DNA of 43,358 nt from an uncultured bacterium (GCA_949474265.1 CASXBC010000007.1:1-43358), one strand, 5' to 3'. Positions 1 through 10,009 are shown, counted from the first letter of the stretch. The notes: generated from the sequence alone by a model not told the origin. Translations and numbers: made by a program.

Positions 1-2253
1 AGTGCAGGTCTGTACGGCACAAGCTCTACTGCTACACTTAGTGGAACATCCATGGCAGCACCTCACGTTACTGCATGTGTCGCTTTGATATATTTGCATC
101 CAGATTATAATGCTTTGTCTTTTGAAGAACTTAATATACTTCTCAGAAGTAATGCTGATAGAAGTTTGATTTATAAAAATGGCTATGCTTTGGGTGCCAA
201 CCAAGTAAAGAATGACTATTATGGCTATGGCATAATAAACATTAAAAATATTGGTATGGTGATTGAGGGGAAAGTTAGTTTTAGCGTTGAAAACCCACAT
301 CTTACATCTGCTACAATAATTAAGTTGAATAGTGATATTTCATGTGGACCAAATCAAACCGTTGAAATTTACTATACAACAGATGAAACGGTAGACAGTG
401 TCAGCAGTTTGAGCGGTATACGTTATACCTCAGGCGGAATTACTGTTTCTAAATCAACAAGAATCCTTGCGACTGCGTTTGTAAAGCAAAATGGCAGTGT
501 TGTTAAGAGAAGTGAGGTTGCAACAAAGGTTTATTATGTTGGCAATAAGGACTTAGATTCAAGATTTAAAGTTAGCAATGGAATAATAACAGGTTACACA
601 GGCACAGAATTGACAACTTTGGTTGTTCCTAATGTTGTAAAATCAGAGACAATTTATGGCTTAGGTTCAAAAGTCTTTAATTCTTCCCTTGTTGAAACCT
701 TATATTTGCCTGATAGGTTGACATCTATTGGAACTAGTGCTTTTGAGGCAAACAACAAAATTAAAAATGTTTATTGCTTCTCATCCTCAGTTTCTGTAGG
801 AGATAATGCTTTTAGATATTCAAAGAGTATTGAAGTGGTTGAAGTGCCAAATATTAAGTCAATTGGACAGCTTGCATTTGCATCTTCTTCAATTAAAAAT
901 ATTGAACTTCCAAAAATAAAAACTATTGGAAAGGATGCTTTTTCAGCATCTTCACTTGAGACAATCCTAATAGGAAAAGATATAACCAGCATTGTTTTCA
1001 ACAGAAATGTTAGCCTTAATAATTTGAAAACTGTTTATGGCTATAGTGGAACAGTTGCAGAAGATTTTATTGATTACGCACCAAGCTCAAAATTTTATGA
1101 TTTAAGTTTGAGATTTCTTGAAAACTTGCCAAAGCAAAAGATTTTTGAAGAAAACTCAACTGTGAGTTTTAGATTGGCTTATACAGGACTTGATGTTTCT
1201 ATCAGGGTGAGTGGAGATGTTAGCAGTGAAAAAATTAATATTTCCACCTCAGGTGATTCAATAGAAAATGTTGCTATTATTACTGTTTCAAATCTGAGGG
1301 CAGACACTTACAATTTTAAACTTGATTTGACAGACACTTTTGGAAAAACAATTTCAAGTAATGTTTTGAAACTTGTGGTTGTGCCAAGAGACACAGAAAA
1401 GTTTACTTTGACATACAACAAAGGTAATTACAAGCTTTATATTGATGATGAATTGATAAACTCTGATGTTGAGTTGTATAAGGGACAAAGTTACACAATT
1501 AAGTGTGAAGCTTTGCCTGGTTACGACTTAAATAGCGTCTTCATTAATGGTATGCCAGGTACAGTTTATGAACAATATATTTATGCAAATTTAAACAATG
1601 TAGACTCAGATGTTTCTATCAAAGTTAACACTGTTGAAAAAGATAGAATTACGGTCAACTTTGTTTGTGAACAAGGTTCGGTTTATGTAAACTCAGAACT
1701 CATCACAGAAAGTCATTATACTGTTGACAGAAATGCCACAATAAGCTTCAAAATTGAAAGCAATCAAGGTTGGGTTGTCAAGCGTGTGTTTGTGGATGGA
1801 GAAGATATTGAGGCTGTTGATGGGGTTTACACAATTTCAAATATTACTCAAAGAAAGAAGGTTGAAGTTAAATTTGAAGAGGCAAACTATTTGGTTGAAA
1901 TCACATTTGTAAATTCTTGTGGAAGTTATATTGTAAGCAATGGTGGAAACCTTATTAATGTTGCTCATGGAAGCAGTAGAGAGATAACAATTTCTGCTTT
2001 TGAGGGATATGTTATTGACTTTGTGTCAATTGACGGAAAAATCTTGGATATTATTGATGGAACTTTTACTATTAATGAAATTGATTCTGACAAAGAAGTA
2101 ATTGTTTCGTTTAAAGCTGAAAAAACTTCACTTTTCAAAAGAGATGATTCTGCAATTTTGTATTACTTCATTATTTTCCTTGCTTTGTTTGTGATTTTTA
2201 TAATTGGTTTAGTTGTAATGAAAATTGTAAGAAGAAAGCAAAAAGAGGACTAA
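1..2253 (+). CDS. C-terminal part of S8 (subtilisin-like) serine peptidase with BspA-like leucine-rich repeats, repeat domains and C-terminal TM anchor (5' truncated by window)
   Basis: Frame is open from base 1; LSGTSMAAPHVTA is the subtilase Ser motif; LRR_5-like repeats (FNSSLVETLYLPDRLTSIGTSAFE); C-terminal hydrophobic segment followed by RRKQKED. Confidence 0.85.
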   Translation, partial: SAGLYGTSSTATLSGTSMAAPHVTACVALIYLHPDYNALSFEELNILLRSNADRSLIYKNGYALGANQVKNDYYGYGIINIKNIGMVIEGKVSFSVENPHLTSATIIKLNSDISCGPNQTVEIYYTTDETVDSVSSLSGIRYTSGGITVSKSTRILATAFVKQNGSVVKRSEVATKVYYVGNKDLDSRFKVSNGIITGYTGTELTTLVVPNVVKSETIYGLGSKVFNSSLVETLYLPDRLTSIGTSAFEANNKIKNVYCFSSSVSVGDNAFRYSKSIEVVEVPNIKSIGQLAFASSSIKNIELPKIKTIGKDAFSASSLETILIGKDITSIVFNRNVSLNNLKTVYGYSGTVAEDFIDYAPSSKFYDLSLRFLENLPKQKIFEENSTVSFRLAYTGLDVSIRVSGDVSSEKINISTSGDSIENVAIITVSNLRADTYNFKLDLTDTFGKTISSNVLKLVVVPRDTEKFTLTYNKGNYKLYIDDELINSDVELYKGQSYTIKCEALPGYDLNSVFINGMPGTVYEQYIYANLNNVDSDVSIKVNTVEKDRITVNFVCEQGSVYVNSELITESHYTVDRNATISFKIESNQGWVVKRVFVDGEDIEAVDGVYTISNITQRKKVEVKFEEANYLVEITFVNSCGSYIVSNGGNLINVAHGSSREITISAFEGYVIDFVSIDGKILDIIDGTFTINEIDSDKEVIVSFKAEKTSLFKRDDSAILYYFIIFLALFVIFIIGLVVMKIVRRKQKED

Positions 2254-2259
2254 ATTATT

Positions 2260-2287
2260 TTGAAATTTGTGATTTTTGTGTTACAAT
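2260..2287 (+). promoter_or_regulatory. Putative sigma-A promoter for lemA (TTGAAA-N16-TACAAT)
   Basis: Box match and spacing upstream of lemA. Confidence 0.45.
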
Positions 2288-2318
2288 ATTTGTATAATAA
2301 ATAAAAGGAGAAAAAATT

Positions 2319-2894
2319 ATGCCAGGTTGGGGAATTGCATTATTGGTAGTTGGGATTTTGGTTGTAATCATTTTGGCTGTTGTTGGCTATGTAATCAGTG
2401 TTTACAATGCACTTGTTAGACTTCGTAATAATGCTGAAGAAGGATTTTCAACAATGGATGTCTATATGAAAAAAAGATATGATGTCATCCCAAATCTTGT
2501 TGAAACAGTTAAAGGTTATGCTAAACATGAAGCAAAAACTCTTGAGGGGGTTATGCAAGCAAGATATGCTTGTATGAGTGCAAATGACCCTGCAGAAAGA
2601 GCTAAAAGTGAAAATATGTTGTCAGGAACATTGAAAAGTCTTTTTGCTGTTACTGAAAACTATCCACAGCTTCAAGCAAATGAAAACTTTCTTTCTCTTC
2701 AAGCAAATCTCAGAGATTTGGAAGATGAAATTGCAAATTCAAGAAAGTATTATAATGGTTGTGTAAAACTTCTCAACAACAAAATTGAAGTTTTTCCATC
2801 AAATCTTGTTGCAAGAAGATATAAATTTGAAAAGAAAGTTTTGTTTGAAATCTCAAATCAAGAAGAGAGAATTGCACCAAAAGTTCAATTCTAA
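2319..2894 (+). CDS. lemA: LemA family protein
   Basis: N-terminal TM, then YNALVRLRNNAEEGFSTMDVYMKKRYDVIPNLVETVKGYAKHE, typical of LemA; SD aaggag. Confidence 0.93.
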   Translation: MPGWGIALLVVGILVVIILAVVGYVISVYNALVRLRNNAEEGFSTMDVYMKKRYDVIPNLVETVKGYAKHEAKTLEGVMQARYACMSANDPAERAKSENMLSGTLKSLFAVTENYPQLQANENFLSLQANLRDLEDEIANSRKYYNGCVKLLNNKIEVFPSNLVARRYKFEKKVLFEISNQEERIAPKVQF

Positions 2895-2908
2895 AATAGA
2901 AAACAAGG

Positions 2909-4864
2909 GTGATTATGAAAAAATATGTTTCAATTATCATAGTTGTTTTGTTGGTACTATGCTTTGCTTTAGTGCCAACTTTTATTAGTGGATTAAATTC
3001 AAATATTTATCTTCCTGAAGAAGATACAGGTTATGAGATTACTGCTTATGATGTGGACATTGAAGTTAATAGGGATGGCTCTTTTGATATTAAAGAGAAA
3101 ATTGACGTTCATTTTTATGCAGGAAACAGTCATGGGATTTATAGATGGCTACCTCTTATTCAAAATTCAAGCTATAAAAATGCCAATGGAAAGCTTGTAA
3201 AGAAAAATTTTAGAGCGAAAGTTAGAAATGTTTTATATGATAGGTCTCTCTCGTCAGGTGAGACATTCATGGTAGACAGATTTTCTGATAATGGCACCTA
3301 TTTCATGCAGATGGGTTCACTCTCTTATGTCCCTGCGGGAAGTGATATGACTTATGCTTTTTCATATACCTATGATTATGGCAATGATAGAGACAAGTCA
3401 ATGGATATGCTCTATTACAACATTATTGGCACAGGTTGGGATACAAGAATTTCAAATCTTACTTTCAGTATCAAACTTCCAAAAGTTTTGCCAGACAACA
3501 GCGTTGAATTTTATGTAGGAAAGTATGGCGAAAGTACGACAAATAGCAATCGTGTTGTTTATGAGTTTGATGGCAAAACCATATCTGGAAGAGTAGAACA
3601 GCTTGAATATGGCGAAGCTGTGACAGTGTTTAAGGCAATTGAGCAGGGCTATTTCAATTATCCTAAGTCTTATGTTTTTGATATAGCGATTCTTGTGCTT
3701 ACTTGCTTTGTAATTGTCTTAATAATAATTTTGTTTTTAAGAAAAAGAAAAAAACATGCAATAGTTGAAGTGGTTGAATTTAAAGCACCTGAGGGAATAA
3801 CTCCAACTGAAGCTGGACTTATCAATGATGGAAAACTTACAGGGGATGATATATCTTCACTTATCGTATATTGGGCTTCCAAAGGTTTTGTCAAAATTAA
3901 AGAAGAAGAAAAACGAGTTAAGATAATAAAGGTTGCAAAGAGTGAAGAACTTGAAGGCAAGATGAAGGAGCATGAGAAAATCCTATTTGATGATATGTTT
4001 AGAGGGGATGTTGAAGTTGTTGATGCAAAAAATCTAGACTTAAGTCAAAATACAGGACTTAAATGCAAAAAATCTGTTGAAAAGTCAACTGCAGAGTGTT
4101 TTGATAAAAACACAGATAAAAATTTTGTTGGAGTTATGATTTTTGCTTCACTGATATTTGCTTTGTTTTCAGCAAAATGTATTTATCAATCTGTTTTAAC
4201 AGGTTTCACTATGAGTTTGCAAATATTGCTTACACTGTCAACAATTGTTGGAATATGTATGGTTCCAACACTCTTTAAATATAAAGATAAGTGTAAGAAA
4301 AAGAAATATTTTGTGCTGTTGATTTTAGATTTGTTGGCGGTGTTTGTTCCTGTAATCATACAAATGTTTTTCACAGAGGCTTTTTGTGATGTGTTTGGTG
4401 CAAGGTTTTATCTTTCAATAGTTGCTGTGTTGCTTGTTTCAATTTATTCGTTTCTTGAAAGATATACTGAAAGAGGAAGAGAAATCTTGGGTAAAATCAG
4501 GGGGCTTAAGAATTATATTCTTGTTGCCGAAAAAGATAAAATGGAAATGCTCGTGAAAGATAACCCTGCTTTGTTTTATGACATTTTGCCTTATGCCTAT
4601 GTCTTGGGTGTAAGTGATGTCTTTATGAAAAAATTTGAAGATGTTGAGATTATCCAGCCTTCAAGCAATCCAACACTGTTTGACACTTGGGTTTCATTTA
4701 TAATAATCAATGATTGTTTGAATGCGGCGGCTGTGTCAATTGACCAAAACATCACTGCAGCATTTGCAACAAGAACCGGAAAGGTTGTTGGAAATATTGC
4801 TGAACATATTGGTGGTGGATTTTCTGGCGGCGGTCACGGCGGTGGCGGTGGCGGAAGATGGTAA
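2909..4864 (+). CDS. DUF2207-type membrane protein with Gly-rich C-terminus
   Basis: Signal/TM, EITAYDVDIEVNRDGSFDIKEKIDVHF, HGIYRWLP, several TMs, C-terminal GGGFSGGGHGGGGGGRW; follows lemA. Start may be 2915 (second Met). Confidence 0.87.
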   Translation: MIMKKYVSIIIVVLLVLCFALVPTFISGLNSNIYLPEEDTGYEITAYDVDIEVNRDGSFDIKEKIDVHFYAGNSHGIYRWLPLIQNSSYKNANGKLVKKNFRAKVRNVLYDRSLSSGETFMVDRFSDNGTYFMQMGSLSYVPAGSDMTYAFSYTYDYGNDRDKSMDMLYYNIIGTGWDTRISNLTFSIKLPKVLPDNSVEFYVGKYGESTTNSNRVVYEFDGKTISGRVEQLEYGEAVTVFKAIEQGYFNYPKSYVFDIAILVLTCFVIVLIIILFLRKRKKHAIVEVVEFKAPEGITPTEAGLINDGKLTGDDISSLIVYWASKGFVKIKEEEKRVKIIKVAKSEELEGKMKEHEKILFDDMFRGDVEVVDAKNLDLSQNTGLKCKKSVEKSTAECFDKNTDKNFVGVMIFASLIFALFSAKCIYQSVLTGFTMSLQILLTLSTIVGICMVPTLFKYKDKCKKKKYFVLLILDLLAVFVPVIIQMFFTEAFCDVFGARFYLSIVAVLLVSIYSFLERYTERGREILGKIRGLKNYILVAEKDKMEMLVKDNPALFYDILPYAYVLGVSDVFMKKFEDVEIIQPSSNPTLFDTWVSFIIINDCLNAAAVSIDQNITAAFATRTGKVVGNIAEHIGGGFSGGGHGGGGGGRW

Positions 4865-4876
4865 AACTATCATTTG

Positions 4877-4908
4877 AAAAAAGACCAAACAAAGAGTTGG
4901 TCTTTTTT
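4877..4908. terminator. Bidirectional intrinsic terminator between convergent genes
   Basis: AAAAAAGACCAA-ACAAAGAG-TTGGTCTTTTTT, perfect stem. Confidence 0.85.
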
Positions 4909-4922
4909 ATTGCTTGCTTAAA

Positions 4923-6233
4923 TTAGTGAGCTTTAACTTTTTGGTTGTTTATTTCATGATGAATGGAGTCTTTGAGTTTTTTTAAACCGTTTTCACCAAA
5001 AGTGTTTACGGTGGTGTCACAATCTTCTAAATTGCAATTGTCATTTTTGAAATTGTTTTCAGTGTCATTGTCAAGCTTTTCAATTGTGCCATCTTCAGCT
5101 TTCTTTTCAAAAGTCTCAAGTCGTTTTTCTGGCTCTTTTTCTGCACTAGCATACATTGCTGGAGCCATAGGGGTCTGAGCTGTCATTCTGTTTCCATAAT
5201 TTGAGCCTGCATAAAAATTGTTGCCATAACCATAGTTATTGTTTCCGAAAGGCATCATTCCATTTCTGTATGGTCCTTGTGCTATGCCATTGAAACCATA
5301 TCCGCCATAATTGTTGAATCCGTATCCTCCATTATAACCATATCCGCCAAAGCTGTCTATATTTCTTCTGTTTGGTCCATAGGTGTCTGTGTTTCTTGTT
5401 GGATTAAAACGTTCAAATCTGTTGTATACAGTGTTTGTTCTATTTGGGTTGTGGTAAAAATGTCTTTTTGTATTTCTTTCTGGCAAAATTTCATTCTCAA
5501 TATTTTCACTTTCGTTTATGTCATTTTTATTTTGATAAGTATCAATATTTTTCTTGAGAAGAGCTTTTGAATTTTTGTTTTCAACTATTTTATTATCGTC
5601 AGCAACATCTTTTAAATCATCAGCAGGATTTTGTTCTTGTTGTATTTGATTGTTGGGTTTGTTGCAACTTGGGCAGTTTAAATTTAGGCAATCTTCAATT
5701 TCATCTAATGTGTTTAAAATATTTTCATAATAAGCGGAACGCATATTTGAGTTGCAGGCTAATCGGTTGTATTTTGCTCTCAATTTTTCTTCGTTTTTTG
5801 AAGTGTCTTTCTTTAATGAAGAGATAGATTTTGCTGAAGAAGTCATTTCATATTTTGTGTTGACAATAGAATTGGTGTATTTATTGAGTGTGTTTGTAAG
5901 GTCGCCAAGAGCACTTTTTTGTGCTTTAGAAAGTGTTATTTCACCGAGATTGTTTTTTAAGGTCGCAGTTCTGTCAAGTATTTCAGTTTTGTAATACTGC
6001 TCATTTAAAAGTGCTTGCATAGTCATTCTCGAATCCTCACAAAGAGTTGTTTTGTCTGTGTTTGACAAATCAATTTGTGAAGGGCTGATGGTGCTTATGC
6101 TGGTAAGAGCATTTGCAGTTGAATCAAGTTGGTTACTCAATCCGGATATTGAAGAAGGGTTGGATGATTTTCCGCATGCCGTAAGGCACAAGCAGAGTGC
6201 TATTCCTGTCATACCGATAAAAAACTTTTTCAT
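4923..6233 (-). CDS. Hypothetical lipoprotein with Tyr/Gly/Asn-rich low-complexity C-terminal half
   Basis: Signal peptide with lipobox MKKFFIGMTGIALCLCLTAC; FGGYGYNGGYGFNNYGGYGFNG tract; divergent from spoVAC. Confidence 0.8.
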   Translation of the reverse strand: MKKFFIGMTGIALCLCLTACGKSSNPSSISGLSNQLDSTANALTSISTISPSQIDLSNTDKTTLCEDSRMTMQALLNEQYYKTEILDRTATLKNNLGEITLSKAQKSALGDLTNTLNKYTNSIVNTKYEMTSSAKSISSLKKDTSKNEEKLRAKYNRLACNSNMRSAYYENILNTLDEIEDCLNLNCPSCNKPNNQIQQEQNPADDLKDVADDNKIVENKNSKALLKKNIDTYQNKNDINESENIENEILPERNTKRHFYHNPNRTNTVYNRFERFNPTRNTDTYGPNRRNIDSFGGYGYNGGYGFNNYGGYGFNGIAQGPYRNGMMPFGNNNYGYGNNFYAGSNYGNRMTAQTPMAPAMYASAEKEPEKRLETFEKKAEDGTIEKLDNDTENNFKNDNCNLEDCDTTVNTFGENGLKKLKDSIHHEINNQKVKAH

Positions 6234-6340
6234 AAAACCTCCGTACGTTTGTTTTAGTTTCTGCAGTTTGACCGGTTTTATACTCTTTTCAGGTTTAAAT
6301 CTATGCTTTTGGGCAATGATTATTGCACAAGGAGTATTTT

Positions 6341-6796
6341 ATGGAAGATGCAAAACGTAATGAACAATACAACAAATATGTAAGTGCCAAAATACCAAAA
6401 ACAAAATGGTGGCCATCACTTTTCAACTCCTTTTTGGTTGGTGGAGTGATTTGTCTTATTGGTCAGGGGATTAATGATTTGATTATGCTGGGCTTTCCTG
6501 AAATGTCACAACAATCTGCTTGGGCTTATACATTGATTATTTTAATCTTTATTGCCTCATTTTTGACCGGTATTGGTGTTTATGACCAAATAGGCAAATA
6601 TGCGGGTGGTGGCTCTATTGTGCCTATTACAGGCTTTTCAAACTCTATTGCAAGTCCCTCTGTAGAATTTAAAAGCGAAGGTATTATCTATGGCATCTGT
6701 GTCAAGATGTTTACTATTGCAGGACCTGTCATTGTCTTTGGAGTTGTTTCAAGTGTTGCTGTAGGATTTATCTATTGGATAATAAGTTTGTTTTAA
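6341..6796 (+). CDS. spoVAC: Stage V sporulation protein AC
   Basis: Multi-TM; GVYDQIGKYAGGGSIVPITGFSNSIASPSVEFKSEGIIYG; followed by spoVAD/AE. Start trimmed to ATG after SD aaggag. Confidence 0.92.
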   Translation: MEDAKRNEQYNKYVSAKIPKTKWWPSLFNSFLVGGVICLIGQGINDLIMLGFPEMSQQSAWAYTLIILIFIASFLTGIGVYDQIGKYAGGGSIVPITGFSNSIASPSVEFKSEGIIYGICVKMFTIAGPVIVFGVVSSVAVGFIYWIISLF

Positions 6797-6816
6797 TTGA
6801 AGCTTTGGAGTAGGAT

Positions 6817-7815
6817 ATGAAAAAAAGAGAGCAGACAATCATTTTAAAAAAGCAACCAAAAATTATTGGCTTTTATTCTATTGTTGGACCAAAAGAGGGA
6901 GAAGGAAATTTTGGACCATATTTTGACTATGTCATGAAAAACGATTGCTTTGGCGAAGATACCTTTGAAAAGGCAGAAAGAAAAATGTTGGAGACTGCAC
7001 TTACAGGGGTAATACAAAAGGCAAAGCTTTCGCCAAAAGATATTGATGTTATGATTGCTGGCGATTTGCTTAATCAAATTATCAGTTCGTCTTATGCGGC
7101 GAGAGCTTTTGAATTTCCTTTTATTGGTGTCTATGGAGCTTGTTCTACAATGGCTGAAAGTATGGCTGTTGCATCTGTTTTGATTGATGGAGGCTATTGT
7201 GAAAATATAGTTTGTTGCACAGGCTCACATTTCTCAACTGCAGAGAGGCAATATAGATTTCCTTTGGAGCTTGGAAATCAAAGGCCTCCAACATCTCAAT
7301 GGACTGTCACAGGTGCTGGCAGTTGTATTTTGTCCCTCAAAGGCGAAGGACCTAGGATAACAAGTGTAACCTTTGGCAGGGTTGTTGATTGGGGTGTGAA
7401 TGATGTAAACGACATGGGGGCGGCAATGGCACCTGCAGCAAAAGATACTATGCTTAATCATTTTAAAAATACAAAAACCAAGCCTGAGGATTATGACCTT
7501 ATTGTTACAGGAGATTTGGGAAAACTTGGCAGTGAAATTTTGATTGATTTGATGGACGAAGAAGGTTTTACGCTTGGAGTCAATTATTGTGATTGTGGAC
7601 AGATGTATTTTAAAAGAGAGCAGGAGACTCTTTGTGGGGGCTCTGGTGCAGGATGTTGTGCAACAGTGTTTAATTCATACATTATGAAAAAATTTAAAGA
7701 TGGTCAATATAAAAAGATTTTGTTTATGCCTACAGGGGCACTTTTAAGCACTACATCAAGCCAGCAAGGGGATACTGTGCCTGGCGTCTGCCATGCAATT
7801 GTGATAGAAGCTTGA
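6817..7815 (+). CDS. spoVAD: Stage V sporulation protein AD
   Basis: Thiolase-like fold protein; YGACSTMAESMAVASVLIDGGYCENIVCCTGSHFSTAERQYRFPLE, classic SpoVAD. Confidence 0.95.
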   Translation: MKKREQTIILKKQPKIIGFYSIVGPKEGEGNFGPYFDYVMKNDCFGEDTFEKAERKMLETALTGVIQKAKLSPKDIDVMIAGDLLNQIISSSYAARAFEFPFIGVYGACSTMAESMAVASVLIDGGYCENIVCCTGSHFSTAERQYRFPLELGNQRPPTSQWTVTGAGSCILSLKGEGPRITSVTFGRVVDWGVNDVNDMGAAMAPAAKDTMLNHFKNTKTKPEDYDLIVTGDLGKLGSEILIDLMDEEGFTLGVNYCDCGQMYFKREQETLCGGSGAGCCATVFNSYIMKKFKDGQYKKILFMPTGALLSTTSSQQGDTVPGVCHAIVIEA

Positions 7816-7909
7816 TTTATTGAAAAATTAAAAAGTTTGATGTTCGTTTTCTGCTTTTTGTTTGAAATTGCAAAAGAATAAATAAATTTGTTTAAGTATG
7901 GAGATGATT

Positions 7910-8278
7910 ATGCCAATATTTTTAGATTATTTGTGGGTCTTTTTAATAGGTGGTGCGGTCTGCATGATAGGTGAATTGCTTATCATAACGACAAACATAA
8001 CTTCAGCAAGGATTTTGGTTACATTTGAACTTGTTGGAGTCTTTTTGCAGGCTGTTGGAGTTTATGATTATATATCTGATTTTGCTGGTGCAGGAGTGAA
8101 TGTTCCAATTATTGGATTTGGTGCGTCATTGGCAAAAGGGGCTATTGGTGCAGTTAAGACCAATGGGCTTTTGGGCATATTTACAGGTGGCTTTACTGCA
8201 ACTGCAGGAGGTATTGCGGCGGCAATCTTCTTTGCATTTATCTTTGCTCTCATCTTCAAATCTCACACAAAAAAATAA
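7910..8278 (+). CDS. spoVAE: Stage V sporulation protein AE
   Basis: Small multi-TM protein; GVYDYISDFAGAGVNVPIIGFGASLAKGAIGAVKTNGLLGIFTGGFTATAGGIAAAI; SD ggag 6 nt upstream of ATG 7910. Confidence 0.92.
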   Translation: MPIFLDYLWVFLIGGAVCMIGELLIITTNITSARILVTFELVGVFLQAVGVYDYISDFAGAGVNVPIIGFGASLAKGAIGAVKTNGLLGIFTGGFTATAGGIAAAIFFAFIFALIFKSHTKK

Positions 8279-8406
8279 AATGCCACCATATAAATTTGGT
8301 GTTATGCAATGCGTAATACACAATATATTGATTTCTGCGTTTTGAAATTAAATTTTAATGACTGAATTTATGAAAGATTTTTTGAGTTGTTTCATAGATA
8401 TATAAA

Positions 8407-9075
8407 GTGAAATATTATGAGAAAAAATACAAAAGAAAGAAAAGGAGAAGAGCTATTGTTCTTCTTTCTATCTTTTTGTCATTTGTAGTTTTGTCTTTTG
8501 TTTATATTTATTGTGTTATTAATCCTGTTGTAATTGGGGCTGTTGAACATATGATTTTTTCATTGTCAACTTCTGCTGTAAGTGATGCTGTTTATGAGGT
8601 GCTTGAAAGAAATGAAATAACTTATGAAGATTTTGTCAAGACAGAATATGATAATGATGGAAATGTGACTCATCTTTATCTTCAAACAAGCAGACTTAAT
8701 TTAATTGCAAGAGAATTTTATCAGGTTGCACAGGTCTACCTTGACAAAATGGGAAATGATGGCTTGGATATTGCCATTGGAGCGTTTACAGGATTGCCGT
8801 TTTTGGTTGGTGTTGGACCAAAAGTAAATCTTAAACTTGTCTCAATTGGAGCAATGACTTCCACTTTTAAAAGTCAATTTATCAGTGCGGGAATCAATCA
8901 AACTAATCATTCTGTTTATATACACCTTTATGCTAGTGTAAGTTTGATTTTGCCAGCAGGCTCAAAGAAAATAGATAGCGTAACAGAAATGCTTGTTGCA
9001 GAAAGTGTTATTGTTGGAAAAGTTCCAGAAGTTTATTTGGGCAACAACGGTTTGCTCAATTACACTCCTAACTAA
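8407..9075 (+). CDS. yunB: Sporulation protein YunB
   Basis: N-terminal TM, GLPFLVGVGPKVNLKLVSIGAMTSTFKSQFISAGINQTNHSVYIHL typical of YunB; GTG start. Confidence 0.88.
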   Translation: MKYYEKKYKRKKRRRAIVLLSIFLSFVVLSFVYIYCVINPVVIGAVEHMIFSLSTSAVSDAVYEVLERNEITYEDFVKTEYDNDGNVTHLYLQTSRLNLIAREFYQVAQVYLDKMGNDGLDIAIGAFTGLPFLVGVGPKVNLKLVSIGAMTSTFKSQFISAGINQTNHSVYIHLYASVSLILPAGSKKIDSVTEMLVAESVIVGKVPEVYLGNNGLLNYTPN

Positions 9076-9133
9076 ATTATTAATAATTTTTAAAATAGAG
9101 TAAAATTGTTTTTATTTTTCTCCAATTTATTGT

Positions 9134-9151
9134 ATACTCTTTTTAGAGTAT
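9134..9151. promoter_or_regulatory. Operator-like inverted repeat ATACTCT-TTTT-AGAGTAT upstream of CBS protein
   Basis: Perfect 7-bp arms ending 18 nt before the start codon. Confidence 0.4.
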
Positions 9152-9169
9152 TACTTAAAGGGGAACTTT

Positions 9170-9928
9170 ATGATTGAAGAAATTAACGTAGACAATATTG
9201 AGGATAAAGTTAAGCAAACAAATTCTATGAGATTTTTGTCAGCTTTTAACAACATTGACTATGCAATTAAAACTCGTTACAATATGAATCGTAGCATGGG
9301 TTTTTCTGAAGCAATAAGAAAGGCTGTTGCCTTCAATTTCATTGTAAGAAAATATGAAGATGACCTTATAAGTTATGGCAGACTTAGAAATTCTATTGTG
9401 CATGATAATGGGGATTACGTCATTGCAGAGCCTCACATTGAAGTTGTTGAAAAGATTGAAAAGATTGAAAGACTTTTGACAACTCCGCCAAAGGCACTTG
9501 AAGTTGTTGCCCGAAGGGATGTTTTGAGTGTTCATTCTTCAAAATCTATGAGAGATGTGATTATGCTTGTGGCATCCTCAAGTTATTCAAATATTCCTGT
9601 TTTTAATGATGAAAATGAGATAATTGGTATTGCAAATGGTCAAAAGATTTTGGATTCCTTTGGAAAGTTTTTGCTTTCTGGTGGAAATGAAACCGCATTC
9701 TTAGATTCTGTAAAAATTGAAGATATGCTTTCAAAGATTGAAAACAGCAATTATTATGCCTTTGCAAACAAGGATATAACAGTTGAACAAGCTCTTGCAT
9801 TGTTTCACCAAAACTCAAAACTTTTGGCTGTGCTTGTAACAGAAAATGGTGGTGCAAAAGAAAAGCCTCTTGGGATTATGACAGGCTCAGATGTGCTTAA
9901 AATGAATAAGATTTTGGAAAATTATTAA
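9170..9928 (+). CDS. CBS-domain pair protein with N-terminal HEPN-like helical domain
   Basis: SVHSSKSMRDVIMLVASSSYSNIPVFNDENEIIGIANGQKIL and DITVEQALALFHQ...GIMTGSDVLKM are CBS-like; N-terminal GRLRNSIVHD. Confidence 0.8.
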   Translation: MIEEINVDNIEDKVKQTNSMRFLSAFNNIDYAIKTRYNMNRSMGFSEAIRKAVAFNFIVRKYEDDLISYGRLRNSIVHDNGDYVIAEPHIEVVEKIEKIERLLTTPPKALEVVARRDVLSVHSSKSMRDVIMLVASSSYSNIPVFNDENEIIGIANGQKILDSFGKFLLSGGNETAFLDSVKIEDMLSKIENSNYYAFANKDITVEQALALFHQNSKLLAVLVTENGGAKEKPLGIMTGSDVLKMNKILENY

Positions 9929-9967
9929 AAATTTCAACTGTTAGATTTACAAAAAAATTGCTATTGC

Positions 9968-9996
9968 TTGACATTTGTTGTTTGTCAATGTAAAAT
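9968..9996 (+). promoter_or_regulatory. Sigma-A promoter of ileS T-box leader (TTGACA-N17-TAAAAT)
   Basis: Consensus boxes with 17-bp spacer; TTGACA-N9-TGTCAA inverted repeat overlaps the -35. Confidence 0.75.
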
Positions 9997-10009
9997 AAAA
10001 TCAGTTTAA

